NCBI RefSeq assembly: GCF_001735805.1
Contig: NZ_CP017248.1
Span: forward strand, 5,208,001 to 5,272,000
Direction of reading: 5' to 3'
Origin: Streptomyces fodineus
GTDB taxonomy: Bacteria; Actinomycetota; Actinomycetes; Streptomycetales; Streptomycetaceae
DNA: 64,000 nt
Shown: piece after piece, positions 50,555-60,122 of the stretch
How positions within the stretch are numbered: the stretch's first letter is position 1
How the letters are laid out: each line of letters opens with the position of its first letter
Made by a program: the position numbers and the translations under genes
The notes under the pieces: model-generated
The model's database searches: none
Told to the model about the DNA's origin: nothing
The model's input: the letters and a program-made list of their open reading frames with translations, nothing else

Positions 50555-51622
50555 ATGTCTGAGACAACTGGTGCCAGCTACGCAGCGGCGGGCGTCGACA
50601 TCGAGGCGGGCGACCGCGCGGTCGAGCTGATGAAGGAGTGGGTGAAGAAGACCCAGCGCCCCGAGGTCCTCGGCGGCCTCGGCGGCTTCGCCGGGCTCTT
50701 CGACGCCTCCGCCCTCAAGCGCTACGAGCGTCCCCTGCTCGCCTCCGCCACGGACGGCGTCGGCACGAAGGTCGACATCGCACGCCGTATGGGCGTCTAC
50801 GACACCATCGGCCACGACCTGGTCGCCATGGTCATGGACGACATCGTGGTGTGCGGTGCCGAGCCGCTGTTCATGACCGACTACATCTGCGTCGGCAAGG
50901 TCCACCCCGAGCGCGTCGCGGCCATCGTGAAGGGCATCGCGGAGGGCTGTGTGCTCGCCGGATGCGCCCTGGTGGGCGGCGAGACGGCCGAGCACCCCGG
51001 ACTGCTGGGCGAGGACGACTTCGACGTCGCCGGGGCCGGTACGGGTGTCGTGGAGGCCGACCGGCTGCTGGGCGCGGATCGCATCCGTAAGGGTGACGCC
51101 GTGATCGCCATGGCGTCCTCCGGGCTTCACTCGAACGGGTACTCCCTGGTCCGCCACGTCCTGCTGGACCGGGCCGGCCTGGCCCTGGACGCGGAGATCG
51201 CCGACCTCGGCCGCACCCTCGGCGAGGAACTGCTGGAGCCTACGAAGATCTACTCGCTGGACTGCCTGGCGCTGATGCGCACCACGGATGTGCACGCCTA
51301 CTCGCACATCACCGGCGGCGGTCTCGCGGCCAACCTGGCCCGGGTGATCCCCGACGAGCTGCACGCCGTGATCGACCGCTCCACCTGGACCCCGGGCGCG
51401 ATCTTCGACCTGGTCGGCAGGACCGGGAGCGTCGAGCGCCTGGAGCTGGAGAAGACCCTCAACATGGGTGTCGGCATGATGGCGATCGTCCCCGCGGAGT
51501 CCACCGAGGTGGCCCTCGCCACTCTGGCCGACCGCGGCGTCGACGCATGGGTGGCCGGCGAGATCACCGAGCGGGGCGAGAAGGAGACCGGCGCCGAAAT
51601 GGTCGGAGACTACGCCGGCTGA
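50555..51622 (+). CDS. purM: AIR synthetase
   Basis: 355 residues. Closes the imidazole ring of FGAM to AIR. Signatures: SYAAAGVDIEAGD, LLASATDGVGTKVDIA, HDLVAMVMDDIVVCGAEPLF, GGETAEHPG and ITGGGLAANLARV. ATG at 50555, 32 bp after purF, and probably co-transcribed with it. Confidence 0.95.
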   Translation: MSETTGASYAAAGVDIEAGDRAVELMKEWVKKTQRPEVLGGLGGFAGLFDASALKRYERPLLASATDGVGTKVDIARRMGVYDTIGHDLVAMVMDDIVVCGAEPLFMTDYICVGKVHPERVAAIVKGIAEGCVLAGCALVGGETAEHPGLLGEDDFDVAGAGTGVVEADRLLGADRIRKGDAVIAMASSGLHSNGYSLVRHVLLDRAGLALDAEIADLGRTLGEELLEPTKIYSLDCLALMRTTDVHAYSHITGGGLAANLARVIPDELHAVIDRSTWTPGAIFDLVGRTGSVERLELEKTLNMGVGMMAIVPAESTEVALATLADRGVDAWVAGEITERGEKETGAEMVGDYAG

Positions 51623-51688
51623 ACCTGCGGGTAGCACAGAAGCCGGTCGGTGGCAGTGCCACCGACCGGACAAGTGCTCAGTGCAAGG

Positions 51689-51940
51689 TCAAGCGCCGCG
51701 ACGATGTTGCGAGGGACCGTCGTCCTCATCCTCGTCGTCGTCCTCATAGAGGTCGGCGTAACGAGAGTAAAGATCGTCCTCTTCATTCTCATCGTCCTCG
51801 AACGGCTCGCTGTTCGGCGGCTGGCTCGAAGTCGATGCGCCCAGTTCACTGGCCAGCCGTGACAGGTCAGTCCCACCGCTGTTGTACTTCAGCTGGCGGG
51901 CGACCTTCGTCTGCTTGGCCTTGGCCCGGCCGCGCCCCAT
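51689..51940 (-). CDS. DUF3073 protein
   Basis: 83 residues, ATG at 51940. Conserved basic N-terminus MGRGRAKAKQTKVARQLKY, a short SGGTDLSRLASELG, then a strongly acidic tail of Asp/Glu runs with tyrosines. This is the DUF3073 pattern, widespread in Actinobacteria and located next to purM in Streptomyces. The function is not established; the charge split suggests nucleic-acid or protein binding. Confidence 0.85.
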   Translation of the reverse strand: MGRGRAKAKQTKVARQLKYNSGGTDLSRLASELGASTSSQPPNSEPFEDDENEEDDLYSRYADLYEDDDEDEDDGPSQHRRGA

Positions 51941-52230
51941 GGCTCGACCCCCTCGGTGACGGGGCTTGATGGCCCCAGAGTCTGACACGCGTTCATGATC
52001 TGGAACGGACCCTCCGCGGAGAGGCCGGTCCGTAGGGCTTCCACGGTACCTGAGCCCGCGCCCATACGGTACGTCGCCCACAGCACGCGCGTGTGCCCAG
52101 GACCTTCGAGGCGCCCCGTCCTCGCTGGTCAGTGGCGATTTTAACCACTTATCGGGGAACGACCCGCCGATGGAAGTGAGAGTTCTCTCCAAGTCCCCAC
52201 CGGCGGGTACCGCTCACCAGTGCGACCGGG

Positions 52231-53337
52231 TCAGTGTGCGGCGTGTCCCGCGCGTGCCTCGGCCATCCGCTGCTCGGCGATCCGGTCGGCCGCGGCGGCC
52301 GGCGGGATCCCGTCTTCCTTCGCACGTGCAAATATGGCCAGCGTGGTGTCGAAGATCTTCGCCGCCTTCGCCTTGCACCGGTCGAAGTCGAACCCGTGCA
52401 GCTCGTCGGCCACCTGGATGACCCCGCCCGCGTTCACCACGTAGTCCGGCGCGTAGAGGATCCCGCGGTCGGCGAGGTCCTTCTCCACGCCCGGGTGCGC
52501 GAGCTGGTTGTTGGCCGCGCCGCAGACCACCCTGGCGGTGAGCACCGGCACGCTGGCGTCGTTCAGGGCGCCGCCGAGCGCGCAGGGGGCGTAGATGTCG
52601 AGCCCCTCGACCCGGATCAGGTCCTCGGTGCCGGCGACCGCGGTCACGCCCACGGGGTACTGCTCGAGGATCCGCTGGACGGCGTCCGTACGCACGTCCG
52701 TGATCACGACCTCGGCGCCCTCGTCGCGCAGGTGCTTCACCAGGTGGTGGCCGACCTTGCCGACGCCGGCGATGCCGACCTTGCGGCCGCGCAGCGAGGG
52801 GTCGCCCCACAGGTGCTGGGCGGAGGCGCGCATGCCCTGGTAGACGCCGAAGGCGGTGAGCACGGAGGAGTCACCGGCGCCGCCGTTCTCGGGGGAGCGG
52901 CCGGTGGTCCAGCGGCAGGTACGGGCCACGACGTCCATGTCGGCGACGTAGGTGCCCACGTCGCAGGCGGTGACGTAACGCCCGCCGAGCGAGGCGACCA
53001 TGCGGCCGTAGGCGAGGAGCAGTTCCTCGGTCTTGTCCCGTTCCGGGTCGCCGATGATCACGGCCTTGCCACCGCCGTGGTCGAGACCGGCCATGGCGTT
53101 CTTGTACGACATCCCGCGCGCGAGGTTGAGGGCGTCGGCCACGGCCTCGGCCTCGGTCGCGTACGGGTAGAAGCGCGTGCCGCCGAGGGCCGGGCCCAGG
53201 GCGGTGGAGTGGATGGCGATCACGGCCTTCAGGCCGGTGGCGCGGTCCTGGCAGAGCACGACCTGCTCATGGCCGCCCTGGTCCGAGTGGAACAGGGTGT
53301 GCAGGACATCAGCAGACGCGCCGGTTACGTCGGTCAC
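52231..53337 (-). CDS. vdh: valine (branched-chain amino acid) dehydrogenase
   Basis: 368 residues of the Leu/Phe/Val dehydrogenase family. Substrate-binding Lys in GGTRFYPYATEAEA ... YKNAMAGLDHGGGKAVI, catalytic Lys in the GGGKA segment, and the Rossmann motif GVGKVGHHLVKHL. Deaminates valine with NAD to supply acyl-CoA precursors and nitrogen. The position between purM/DUF3073 and bldC matches the Streptomyces vdh locus. It is divergent from the gene at 53537. Confidence 0.9.
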   Translation of the reverse strand: MTDVTGASADVLHTLFHSDQGGHEQVVLCQDRATGLKAVIAIHSTALGPALGGTRFYPYATEAEAVADALNLARGMSYKNAMAGLDHGGGKAVIIGDPERDKTEELLLAYGRMVASLGGRYVTACDVGTYVADMDVVARTCRWTTGRSPENGGAGDSSVLTAFGVYQGMRASAQHLWGDPSLRGRKVGIAGVGKVGHHLVKHLRDEGAEVVITDVRTDAVQRILEQYPVGVTAVAGTEDLIRVEGLDIYAPCALGGALNDASVPVLTARVVCGAANNQLAHPGVEKDLADRGILYAPDYVVNAGGVIQVADELHGFDFDRCKAKAAKIFDTTLAIFARAKEDGIPPAAAADRIAEQRMAEARAGHAAH

Positions 53338-53536
53338 TGTGGTGACTCCTGTGTAAATAGCGGCGAGTGGGGTCGGACCCCGTGCGGGTGGCGGGGTGCC
53401 GTGGCATGAGCGTAGAGCCTCGGCACGACCACCATCCGCGCAGTGTTCAGGATCACTCTCCCCGGCCTTCTGCGCACGTATGACCGTGGCACGATTTGCA
53501 GTGTTTCGAGCCGGGTCCGATGGGGAGGGAGCAGGC

Positions 53537-54379
53537 GTGCCGAAGGTGTCCTCCGTGGTCGTCCCCTATGCCGCGTATCTGCGCGTGTACGAGCCGCTGG
53601 GCGCCTTCCCGGAGCCGGAGCGCAGCCACTGGGCGCGCTACGCCCGCCGCCCCGACCGCCCCTCCTACCAGGACGAACTGCGCCGCTCCCTCGCCGACTT
53701 GCTGCCCACCCCGCCGGTCCCGGTGCCGGTACACGAGAGCAGCGACGCCTTCGTGCTGGAGGTCGACGGGGTGGTCTGCGTGTGCCCCTGGCGGACCCGG
53801 CTGCGCGGCTGGCAGGCGCTCGGCGAGCTGGCCGAGGAGCTTGCGGCGCCGGTCCTGGACGCGGTGCTGCCCCCGGTCGTACGGCGCCAGGCCGCCCAGG
53901 ACTACGAGCGCTGGCTCGCCCGCAACCCCGACGCCCGCCCGTGGATCCGTACGGCGACCTGGCAGGTGCCGCTGAACTGGTTCGTGCTGGTCTCCGACGA
54001 GGAGCGGCACTACGAGAAGGGCACCGCGGAGGTGCCGCCCCTGCTGCGCTACCGCACGCCCATGGTGCAGGCCCGGCGGCGGGTGGCGCGGGCGCTGCGC
54101 ACGCTGAGGGACACCGTCGAGGAGAGCCCGCTGATCGACGGTCTCGTGGACGTCGGCCGCTGGCTGGAGGAGTTCCATCCGCGTTCGCTGGTGGAGCTGG
54201 ACTACGGCGGCCTGGTGTATGTGCTGCCGGCCGGCGAGCTGGAGGGCGACCACTCGGCGGCGGACGTGGCCGACGGCATCGAGGCGCTGCGCCGGGGCGA
54301 CGGGACGGCGGCCGGCGAGGCCTATGTGCGGCTCGTGGAGCGGTGGCGGGCGGTCCGGGACCGGCGCTCGGCGAACTGA
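53537..54379 (+). CDS. conserved hypothetical protein
   Basis: 280 residues from the GTG at 53537, with GGGAGGGAGCAGG upstream. Conserved phrases SVVVPYAAYLRVYEPLGAFP and ERSHWARYARRP and, near the middle, TATWQVPLNWFVLV and SDEERHYEKG, followed by a helical C-terminus. No known domain or membrane segment. It sits immediately upstream of the long bldC leader, as in other Streptomyces, which suggests a conserved but uncharacterized role. Confidence 0.75.
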   Translation: MPKVSSVVVPYAAYLRVYEPLGAFPEPERSHWARYARRPDRPSYQDELRRSLADLLPTPPVPVPVHESSDAFVLEVDGVVCVCPWRTRLRGWQALGELAEELAAPVLDAVLPPVVRRQAAQDYERWLARNPDARPWIRTATWQVPLNWFVLVSDEERHYEKGTAEVPPLLRYRTPMVQARRRVARALRTLRDTVEESPLIDGLVDVGRWLEEFHPRSLVELDYGGLVYVLPAGELEGDHSAADVADGIEALRRGDGTAAGEAYVRLVERWRAVRDRRSAN

Positions 54380-54562
54380 AGTTCCAGACACGCCGGGATC
54401 GTGACGTACGTCACGGCTCAAATGGCCCCCAACGGCGTACGGTCTAGGCCACTTGACCCTGTGACGGGACGATGGTCCCGATCTGGACTTTTGTCTCAAG
54501 GGTGATGGACGGCACTTACGCGGCCCTTGCGCCTCTTGCCGCCCCTCATGCCAAAATAGGAC

Positions 54563-54585
54563 AAGGAGTCCGGGGAGGACTCCTT
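54563..54585. promoter_or_regulatory. inverted repeat in the bldC leader
   Basis: aaggagtc, cggggag, gactcctt: an 8-bp stem with a 7-nt loop. It could be a terminator for the preceding gene or a leader structure. Confidence 0.4.
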
Positions 54586-54644
54586 CCGTCCAACTATGCT
54601 CCACTGCGGGCGGAATCTCGGCATTGCGCGCTTTGGGGGGTCTC

Positions 54645-54785
54645 GTGGCTCCTGATCGTCCTGTGACTGATCGTCACAGTGGCGTGACTGTCCGCTATGG
54701 CATGGTCCATCGGCATCCGTCGCTGATGAACACCTGGGAGGGCAATTCCATCGGTTTGGCCGACGCGGCTGGACAGATGGTGTAG
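54645..54785 (+). CDS. possible small ORF in the bldC leader
   Basis: A GTG at 54645 preceded by GGGGGG at 4 nt opens a 46-codon frame ending in ...NTWEGNSIGLADAAGQMV and TAG. Composition (Trp, His, Tyr, Met) is unlike random high-GC sequence, and third positions are GC-rich. It may be a small protein or an upstream regulatory ORF. There is no homology evidence. Confidence 0.35.
   Translation: MAPDRPVTDRHSGVTVRYGMVHRHPSLMNTWEGNSIGLADAAGQMV
54661..54679. promoter_or_regulatory. perfect palindrome upstream of bldC
   Basis: ctgtgac-tgatc-gtcacag, 7-bp arms. It resembles a CRP/FNR-type site (TGTGA/TCACA, spacer 7). It lies about 240 bp before the bldC start and 18 bp after the GGGGGG-GTG of the small ORF. 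Confidence 0.4.
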
Positions 54786-54918
54786 TTGTAGTGCCGAGGA
54801 CAAGCCGTTCGTCCTATAACCGACTCGACTCGCGTCCGCCATTTCGGGCAACGCGGGTCAAGGTGCAGAATTTAGAGGAAAGAACCGAGAAGGTTCGGTT
54901 CTCCCGAGGAGGCCGCTC

Positions 54919-55125
54919 ATGACCGCTCGCACCCCTGATGCCGAGCCGCTGCTGACCCCGGCTGAGGTCGCCACGATGTTCCGCGTCGACCCCAAGACGG
55001 TCACGCGGTGGGCGAAGGCCGGCAAGCTCACTTCCATCCGCACGCTCGGCGGGCACCGCCGCTACCGCGAGGCCGAGGTCCGCGCCCTGCTGGCGGGCAT
55101 CCCGCAGCAGCGCAGCGAGGCCTGA
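54919..55125 (+). CDS. bldC: BldC developmental regulator
   Basis: 68 residues, the exact length of BldC, a MerR-like winged helix without an effector domain. Signature LLTPAEVATMFRVDPKTVTR, WAKAGKLTSIRTLGGHRRYR. BldC binds DNA as head-to-tail oligomers on direct repeats and holds back premature sporulation in Streptomyces. ATG behind GAGGAGG. A strong intrinsic terminator lies 147 bp downstream. Confidence 0.95.
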   Translation: MTARTPDAEPLLTPAEVATMFRVDPKTVTRWAKAGKLTSIRTLGGHRRYREAEVRALLAGIPQQRSEA

Positions 55126-55584
55126 ACAACTCCATATCCGGGCAAGACGGCTGGTCCCCCAACCCGCCGAGGCGCCCGAATCCCTAGCTCCAAGCGACGC
55201 GGGACCTGCCCCAACAGGGCCCACGCCCAGCCGAAGAGAACGTTGTTGGCAGCGACACAGGGTGCGTCGTAGATCGCGCTGGACTCCGCCGGGTCCAGCG
55301 CGATCTTTTTTGTGCGCTGGCGGGGGCATGGCCGGCGCTCTGTGAGCGGCCTTGTCGGAGTCTGGGCAGGGCTGTCGGAACCGCTGTGCGTGACCCCTGA
55401 GGCTGGTGCAATTGCACATATTAAATTGACCTGTTGTAGGACAGGGGTAAGTACCGCCCTTCCGAAAAGTCATGCGGTGACTCCCGTCACATGCCCCGGC
55501 GGTTGTTGCCGGCGGCATGTGTGCGCTAGTGGAGCGACCGGTTCCAGTGACCCACGCCTGCTGGGGTGTTGGGGCCGGCGTCGG
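55126..55584. other. intergenic region downstream of bldC
   Basis: Holds the bldC terminator at 55272-55311. The remainder contains an AT-rich patch (gcaattgcacatattaaattgacc, 55410-55433) that may be a promoter, but no gene was found. Confidence 0.4.
55272..55311 (+). terminator. intrinsic terminator with T-run
   Basis: gatcgcgctggac, 8-nt loop, gtccagcgcgatc, then tttttt. A 13-bp stem with six Ts is a classic terminator, uncommon in Streptomyces in having the T-run. Confidence 0.9.
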
Positions 55585-55776
55585 TCACGCGGTGCGGGGA
55601 CTGTTGTCCTCGGCTTCCTCGTCGCCCGCCTCGGGGCCCAGGGGGCCGGCATCCATCGCCAGCCGCAGCAGGTGATGGCAGACGGCGCAGTGGCGGGTGA
55701 GATGCCGATAGGACGAGGCGGCCGCCAGATGGGCCCTCAGCAGCGCCCGCGTCTCGTGCCTGGCCGATGCCGCCAT
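55585..55776 (-). CDS. DUF6274-type small protein
   Basis: 63 residues. Conserved core ARHETRALLRAHLAAASSYR and HCAVCHHLLRLAMD with a CxxCHHLL motif that could bind a metal. The tail is acidic and variable. It is found next to bldC in other Streptomyces; function unknown. Confidence 0.65.
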   Translation of the reverse strand: MAASARHETRALLRAHLAAASSYRHLTRHCAVCHHLLRLAMDAGPLGPEAGDEEAEDNSPRTA

Positions 55777-55918
55777 ACGTCACCTCCGCGGACCGCACAG
55801 GGGAACGGGCCCTGGTCCCTGGGTACCGGTGGAATGTGACGTCGTCAAGGGAGCCGACGCCCGCCGAGGGAGCGAAGGGCGGGCCCGCCAGGGATTCTCC
55901 ATGGCGCCGGGAACAGAA

Positions 55919-55943
55919 GAAGGGCCCCACATGGGGGCCCTTC
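55919..55943. terminator. tRNA-Asp terminator
   Basis: gaagggcccc, loop, ggggcccttc, immediately beyond the 3' end of the minus-strand tRNA-Asp. Confidence 0.8.
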
Positions 55944-55949
55944 ACTATG

Positions 55950-56024
55950 CGGTCCTGACGGGATTTGAACCCGCGGCCTCCACCTTGACAGGGTGGCGAG
56001 CACTCCAAACTGCTCCACAGGACC
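55950..56024 (-). tRNA. tRNA-Asp(GTC), copy 1
   Basis: 75 nt, acceptor GGTCCTG/CAGGACC with discriminator G, anticodon loop CTGTCAA (GTC), T loop GTTCAAATC. Identical to 60566-60640. Confidence 0.95.
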
Positions 56025-56120
56025 AGGTTTCGCGGCGCTTCGCTCGTGCACTGCGCTGCGAGAAGAGACTGTACAGGAGGTGAGCCCGCCTGGTCGAACT
56101 CACCCTCTGTACGCGGACGG

Positions 56121-59100
56121 TTACGGCACCGCCGCGTCGATCGCCTTCACGATCCGCTTGTCGGAGACGGGGTAGGCGGTGCCGAGGGCATGGGCGAAGT
56201 AGCTGACCCTCAGCTCCTCGATCATCCAGCGGATGTCCAGGACCGAGGACGGGACCGGCCGGCCCTGGGGGAGCTGTTCCAGGAGCCAGGCGTACTCGTC
56301 CTGCATCTCGTGGACCTTCTCCATGCGCGTGGTGTCCCGCTGGACGCCCGTCGGCATCTGCTGCAGACGCCGGTCCGCGGCCACCAGATAGCGCATCAGG
56401 TCGGGCAGGCGGCGTATGCCCGCCCAGGTGACGAATCCCGGCTTCACCAGGGCGTCCAGCTGCTTGCGTACGTCCGTCAGGTTCGCCAGCAGCGCGGGGC
56501 TGCGCACGGCCTTCAGACGGCGTTCACAGGCCTGCCAGGCCGCGAGGACCTGCTGCACCTGGGCGACCGCGCGGACCGTCGTGTCGACGATCTCCGCGCG
56601 CACCTTGTCGTACAGCTTCCGGTACGACTCCTCGTCCCACACCGGCCCGCCGAAGTCCCCGATCAGCTTGTCCGCCGCCGCCATCGCGCAGTCGTCGAAC
56701 AGGGCCTGGACCGAGCCGTGCGGGTTGGCGGAGAGGGCGAGCTTCTGGGCGTTCGTCAGCTTCTCGGACGCGAACTTCGCCGGGTTCACCGGGATGTTCC
56801 GCAGGATCAGCCGCCGGGTGCCCTTCCACATGGCCTCGGCCTGCTCGGCCTCCGTGTCGAAGAGGCGGACCGAGACCGTGTCGCCGTCGTCCACCAGCGC
56901 CGGGTACGCCTTGACCGGCTGGCCGGCCCGGCGGGTCTCGAAGACCCGGGTGAGCGTGCCGATCGTCCAGTCGGTCAGGCCCGAGCGCTCCAGGGACTCC
57001 CCGCCCTCGCGGGAGGCGGTCGCTGCCGCCGCCTGCGACAGGGCCTTGCGGGCCTTCGGCTTCAGCGTGAGCTTCAGCGCCTGAAGGTCCTTGTCCTCGG
57101 CCAGCTTCCGCCGCCGCTCGTCGACGATCCGGAAGGTGATCTTGAGGTGGTCGGGGACCTTGGACCAGTCGAAGTCGTCGGCCTCGAAGGGGACGCCGAC
57201 CATCCGCTTCAGCTCGCGCGCCATCGTCACCGTCAGCGGCTCCTGCAGGGGCACCGCCTTGTCCAGGAACGCCTTCGCGTAGTTCGGCGCGGGTACGTAG
57301 TGACGGCGGACGGGCTTGGGGAGGGAACGGATCAGCTCCGTCACCACCTCCGCACGCAGGCCCGGGATCTGCCAGTCGAAGCCCTCGTCCGTGACCTGGT
57401 TGAGGACCTGGAGCGGGATGTGGACCGTCACGCCGTCGGCGTCCGCGCCCGGCTCGAACTGGTACGTCACCCGGAACTTCAGCTGCCCCTGCCGCCAGGA
57501 GTCCGGATAGTCGGCCTTGGTGACCGCCTCCGCCGACTCCCGGATGAGCATCTCCCGCTCGAAGTCCAGGAAGTCCGGCTGCTCGTGCCGCTTGTGCTTC
57601 CACCAGGAGTCGAAGTGCGCCCCGGACACGACGTGCTCGGGCACCCGCTGGTCGTAGAAGTCGAACAGCGTCTCGTCGTCGACCACGATGTCCCGGCGCC
57701 GCGCGCGGTGCTCCAACTCCTCGACCTCGCTGAGGAGTTTGCGGTTGTCGGCGAAGAACTTGTGGTGCGTGCGCCAGTCGCCCTCGACCAGCGCGTTGCG
57801 GATGAAAAGCTCGCGGCTCGTCTCCGGGTCGATCCGGCCGTAGTTCACCTTGCGCTGGGCGACGATCGGGACGCCGTACAGCGTGACCTTCTCGTACGCC
57901 ATCACGGCCGCCTGGTCCTTCTCCCAGTGCGGTTCGCTGTACGTCCGCTTCAGCAGGTGCCCGGCGAGCGGCTCGACCCACTCCGGCTCGATCCTGGCGT
58001 TGACCCGCGCCCAGAGCCTGGAGGTTTCCACCAGCTCGGCCGACATCACGAACTTGGGCTGCTTCTTGAACAGCGCCGAGCCCGGGAAGATCGCGAACTT
58101 GGCGTTGCGGGCGCCCAGGTACTCGTTCTTGTTGCCCTCCCGTACGTCCTTCATCCCGATGTGGGAGAGCAGGCCGGCCAGGAGCGAGACGTGGACGCGG
58201 TCGGCGGGGGCGTCCTCCTCGCTGAGGTGGATGCCCATCTGCTTGGCGACCGTGCGCAGCTGGGTGTAGATGTCCTGCCATTCGCGAATGCGCAGGAAGT
58301 TCAGGTACTCCTGCTTGCACATCCGGCGGAAGGAGCTGGAGCCCCGCTCCTTCTGCTGCTCGCGGATGTACCGCCACAGGTTGAGGTAGGCGAGGAAGTC
58401 GCTGGTCTCGTCCTTGAAGCGGGCGTGCTGCTGGTCGGCCTGGGTCTGCTTGTCGGCCGGGCGCTCGCGCGGGTCCTGGATGGACAGCGCTGCGGCGATG
58501 ACCATGACCTCGCGGACACAGTCGTTCCGGTCCGCCTCCAGGACCATCCGGGCCAGGCGCGGGTCGACGGGCAGCTGGGCCAGCTTGCGGCCGGTGTCGG
58601 TGAGCCGCTTGCGGGGGTCCTTCTGGGCGGGGTCCAGCGCGTGCAGCTCCTGCAGCAGCTGTACGCCGTCGCGGATGTTGCGGTGGTCCGGCGGGTCGAT
58701 GAAGGGGAACTTCTCGATGTCGCCGAGGCCGGCGGCGGTCATCTGGAGGATGACGGAGGCCAGGTTCGTACGCAGGATCTCGGCGTCCGTGAACTCCGGC
58801 CGGGCGAGGAAGTCGTCCTCGCTGTACAGCCGGATGCAGATGCCGTCGGACGTACGACCGCAACGGCCCTTGCGCTGGTTGGCGCTGGCCTGGGAGATCG
58901 GCTCGATGGGCAGCCGCTGGACCTTGGTGCGGTGGCTGTAGCGGCTGATCCGGGCGAAGCCGGGGTCGATGACGTACTTGATCCCGGGGACGGTGAGGGA
59001 CGTCTCGGCGACGTTGGTCGCCAGAACGATCCTGCGCCCGGTGTGCGGCTGGAAGACCCGGTGCTGCTCGGCGTGCGAGAGCCGGGCGTACAGGGGCAGG

Positions 59101-60065
59101 ATCTCGGTGAACCTGTACTTCTTCCGCTCCAGCGCGTCGGCGGTGTCCCGGATCTCCCGCTCGCCGGAGAGGAAGACGAGGATGTCGCCCTGGCCCTCGC
59201 CCTGGAGCTCCTCGACGGCGTCGATGATGGCGGTGATCTGGTCCCGGTCGGCGTCCTCGGCGTCCTCCTCCAGCAGCGGCCGGTAGCGGACCTCGACGGG
59301 GTATGTCCGCCCGCTGACCTCGATGATCGGGGCCTCGCCGAAGTGCCGGGAGAAGCGCTCGGGGTCGATGGTCGCGGAGGTGATGACGACCTTGAGGTCC
59401 GGCCGCTTCGGCAGCAGCTGGGCGAGGTACCCGAGCAGGAAGTCGATGTTCAGCGACCGCTCATGGGCCTCGTCGATGATGATCGTGTCGTAGGCGCGCA
59501 GCTCACGGTCGGTCTGGATCTCGGCGAGCAGGATGCCGTCCGTCATCAGCTTGATGAAGGTGGCGTCCGGGTTCACCTGGTCGGTGAACCGCACTTTCCA
59601 GCCGACGGCCTCGCCGAGGGGCGTCCTCAGCTCCTCCGCCACCCGCTCGGCGACGGTCCGGGCGGCGATACGCCGGGGCTGCGTGTGCCCGATCATGCCG
59701 CGTACGCCACGCCCGAGCTCCATACAGATCTTCGGGATCTGCGTGGTCTTGCCGGAACCGGTCTCACCGGCGACGATGACGACCTGGTGATCGCGGATGG
59801 CCGCCGCGATCACATCCTTCTTCTGGCTGACCGGCAGCTGCTCGGGGTAGGTGACGGCGGGCACACGGGCACGCCGCTCACCGATCCGTGCCTCGGCCTT
59901 GCCGATCTCGCCCTCGATCTCGGCGAGGACGGCGGCGCGGGCCTCCGGCGTACGGATCTTGCGCGCGCCCTCGAGCCGTCGGCCGAGCCGGTGCGCGTCG
60001 CGCAGCGACAATTCGGTCAGGCGGGGAGCGAGGGTGCCGAGGACGGGGGCGGGATGCGTAGACAT
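56121..60065 (-). CDS. hrpA: ATP-dependent RNA helicase HrpA type
   Basis: 1314 residues. DEAH-box helicase with motif I GETGSGKTTQIPK, Ia TQPRRIAA, II DEAHERS, III SATID, V TNVAETSLTVPG and VI QRKGRCGR. HA2 and OB-fold regions follow, and a long C-terminal DUF3418 domain typical of the bacterial HrpA subgroup. It probably remodels stalled ribosomes or structured mRNA. ATG at 60065; monocistronic between two tRNA-Asp genes. Confidence 0.95.
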   Translation of the reverse strand: MSTHPAPVLGTLAPRLTELSLRDAHRLGRRLEGARKIRTPEARAAVLAEIEGEIGKAEARIGERRARVPAVTYPEQLPVSQKKDVIAAAIRDHQVVIVAGETGSGKTTQIPKICMELGRGVRGMIGHTQPRRIAARTVAERVAEELRTPLGEAVGWKVRFTDQVNPDATFIKLMTDGILLAEIQTDRELRAYDTIIIDEAHERSLNIDFLLGYLAQLLPKRPDLKVVITSATIDPERFSRHFGEAPIIEVSGRTYPVEVRYRPLLEEDAEDADRDQITAIIDAVEELQGEGQGDILVFLSGEREIRDTADALERKKYRFTEILPLYARLSHAEQHRVFQPHTGRRIVLATNVAETSLTVPGIKYVIDPGFARISRYSHRTKVQRLPIEPISQASANQRKGRCGRTSDGICIRLYSEDDFLARPEFTDAEILRTNLASVILQMTAAGLGDIEKFPFIDPPDHRNIRDGVQLLQELHALDPAQKDPRKRLTDTGRKLAQLPVDPRLARMVLEADRNDCVREVMVIAAALSIQDPRERPADKQTQADQQHARFKDETSDFLAYLNLWRYIREQQKERGSSSFRRMCKQEYLNFLRIREWQDIYTQLRTVAKQMGIHLSEEDAPADRVHVSLLAGLLSHIGMKDVREGNKNEYLGARNAKFAIFPGSALFKKQPKFVMSAELVETSRLWARVNARIEPEWVEPLAGHLLKRTYSEPHWEKDQAAVMAYEKVTLYGVPIVAQRKVNYGRIDPETSRELFIRNALVEGDWRTHHKFFADNRKLLSEVEELEHRARRRDIVVDDETLFDFYDQRVPEHVVSGAHFDSWWKHKRHEQPDFLDFEREMLIRESAEAVTKADYPDSWRQGQLKFRVTYQFEPGADADGVTVHIPLQVLNQVTDEGFDWQIPGLRAEVVTELIRSLPKPVRRHYVPAPNYAKAFLDKAVPLQEPLTVTMARELKRMVGVPFEADDFDWSKVPDHLKITFRIVDERRRKLAEDKDLQALKLTLKPKARKALSQAAAATASREGGESLERSGLTDWTIGTLTRVFETRRAGQPVKAYPALVDDGDTVSVRLFDTEAEQAEAMWKGTRRLILRNIPVNPAKFASEKLTNAQKLALSANPHGSVQALFDDCAMAAADKLIGDFGGPVWDEESYRKLYDKVRAEIVDTTVRAVAQVQQVLAAWQACERRLKAVRSPALLANLTDVRKQLDALVKPGFVTWAGIRRLPDLMRYLVAADRRLQQMPTGVQRDTTRMEKVHEMQDEYAWLLEQLPQGRPVPSSVLDIRWMIEELRVSYFAHALGTAYPVSDKRIVKAIDAAVP

Positions 60066-60122
60066 ACGCGATCCAGGATCTCACCCCGCCCGAAAAACAC
60101 GCGAACGATTTGACCGCGCTGT

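Larger units (their letters stand above)
54380..54918. promoter_or_regulatory. long leader region upstream of bldC
   Basis: About 540 bp. Contains a hairpin at 54563-54585, a possible small ORF at 54645-54785, a perfect palindrome at 54661-54679 and a TATAAC box near 54816 (tcctataaccgactcgac) that could be the -10 of a bldC promoter, about 100 bp upstream of the start. Confidence 0.5.

Noticed and set aside
56046..60113. A 1355-codon plus-strand frame opposite hrpA
   Set aside because: Shadow of the unmistakable helicase gene. It also covers a tRNA flank and its composition is Leu/Val/Asp/Gly-rich without motifs.
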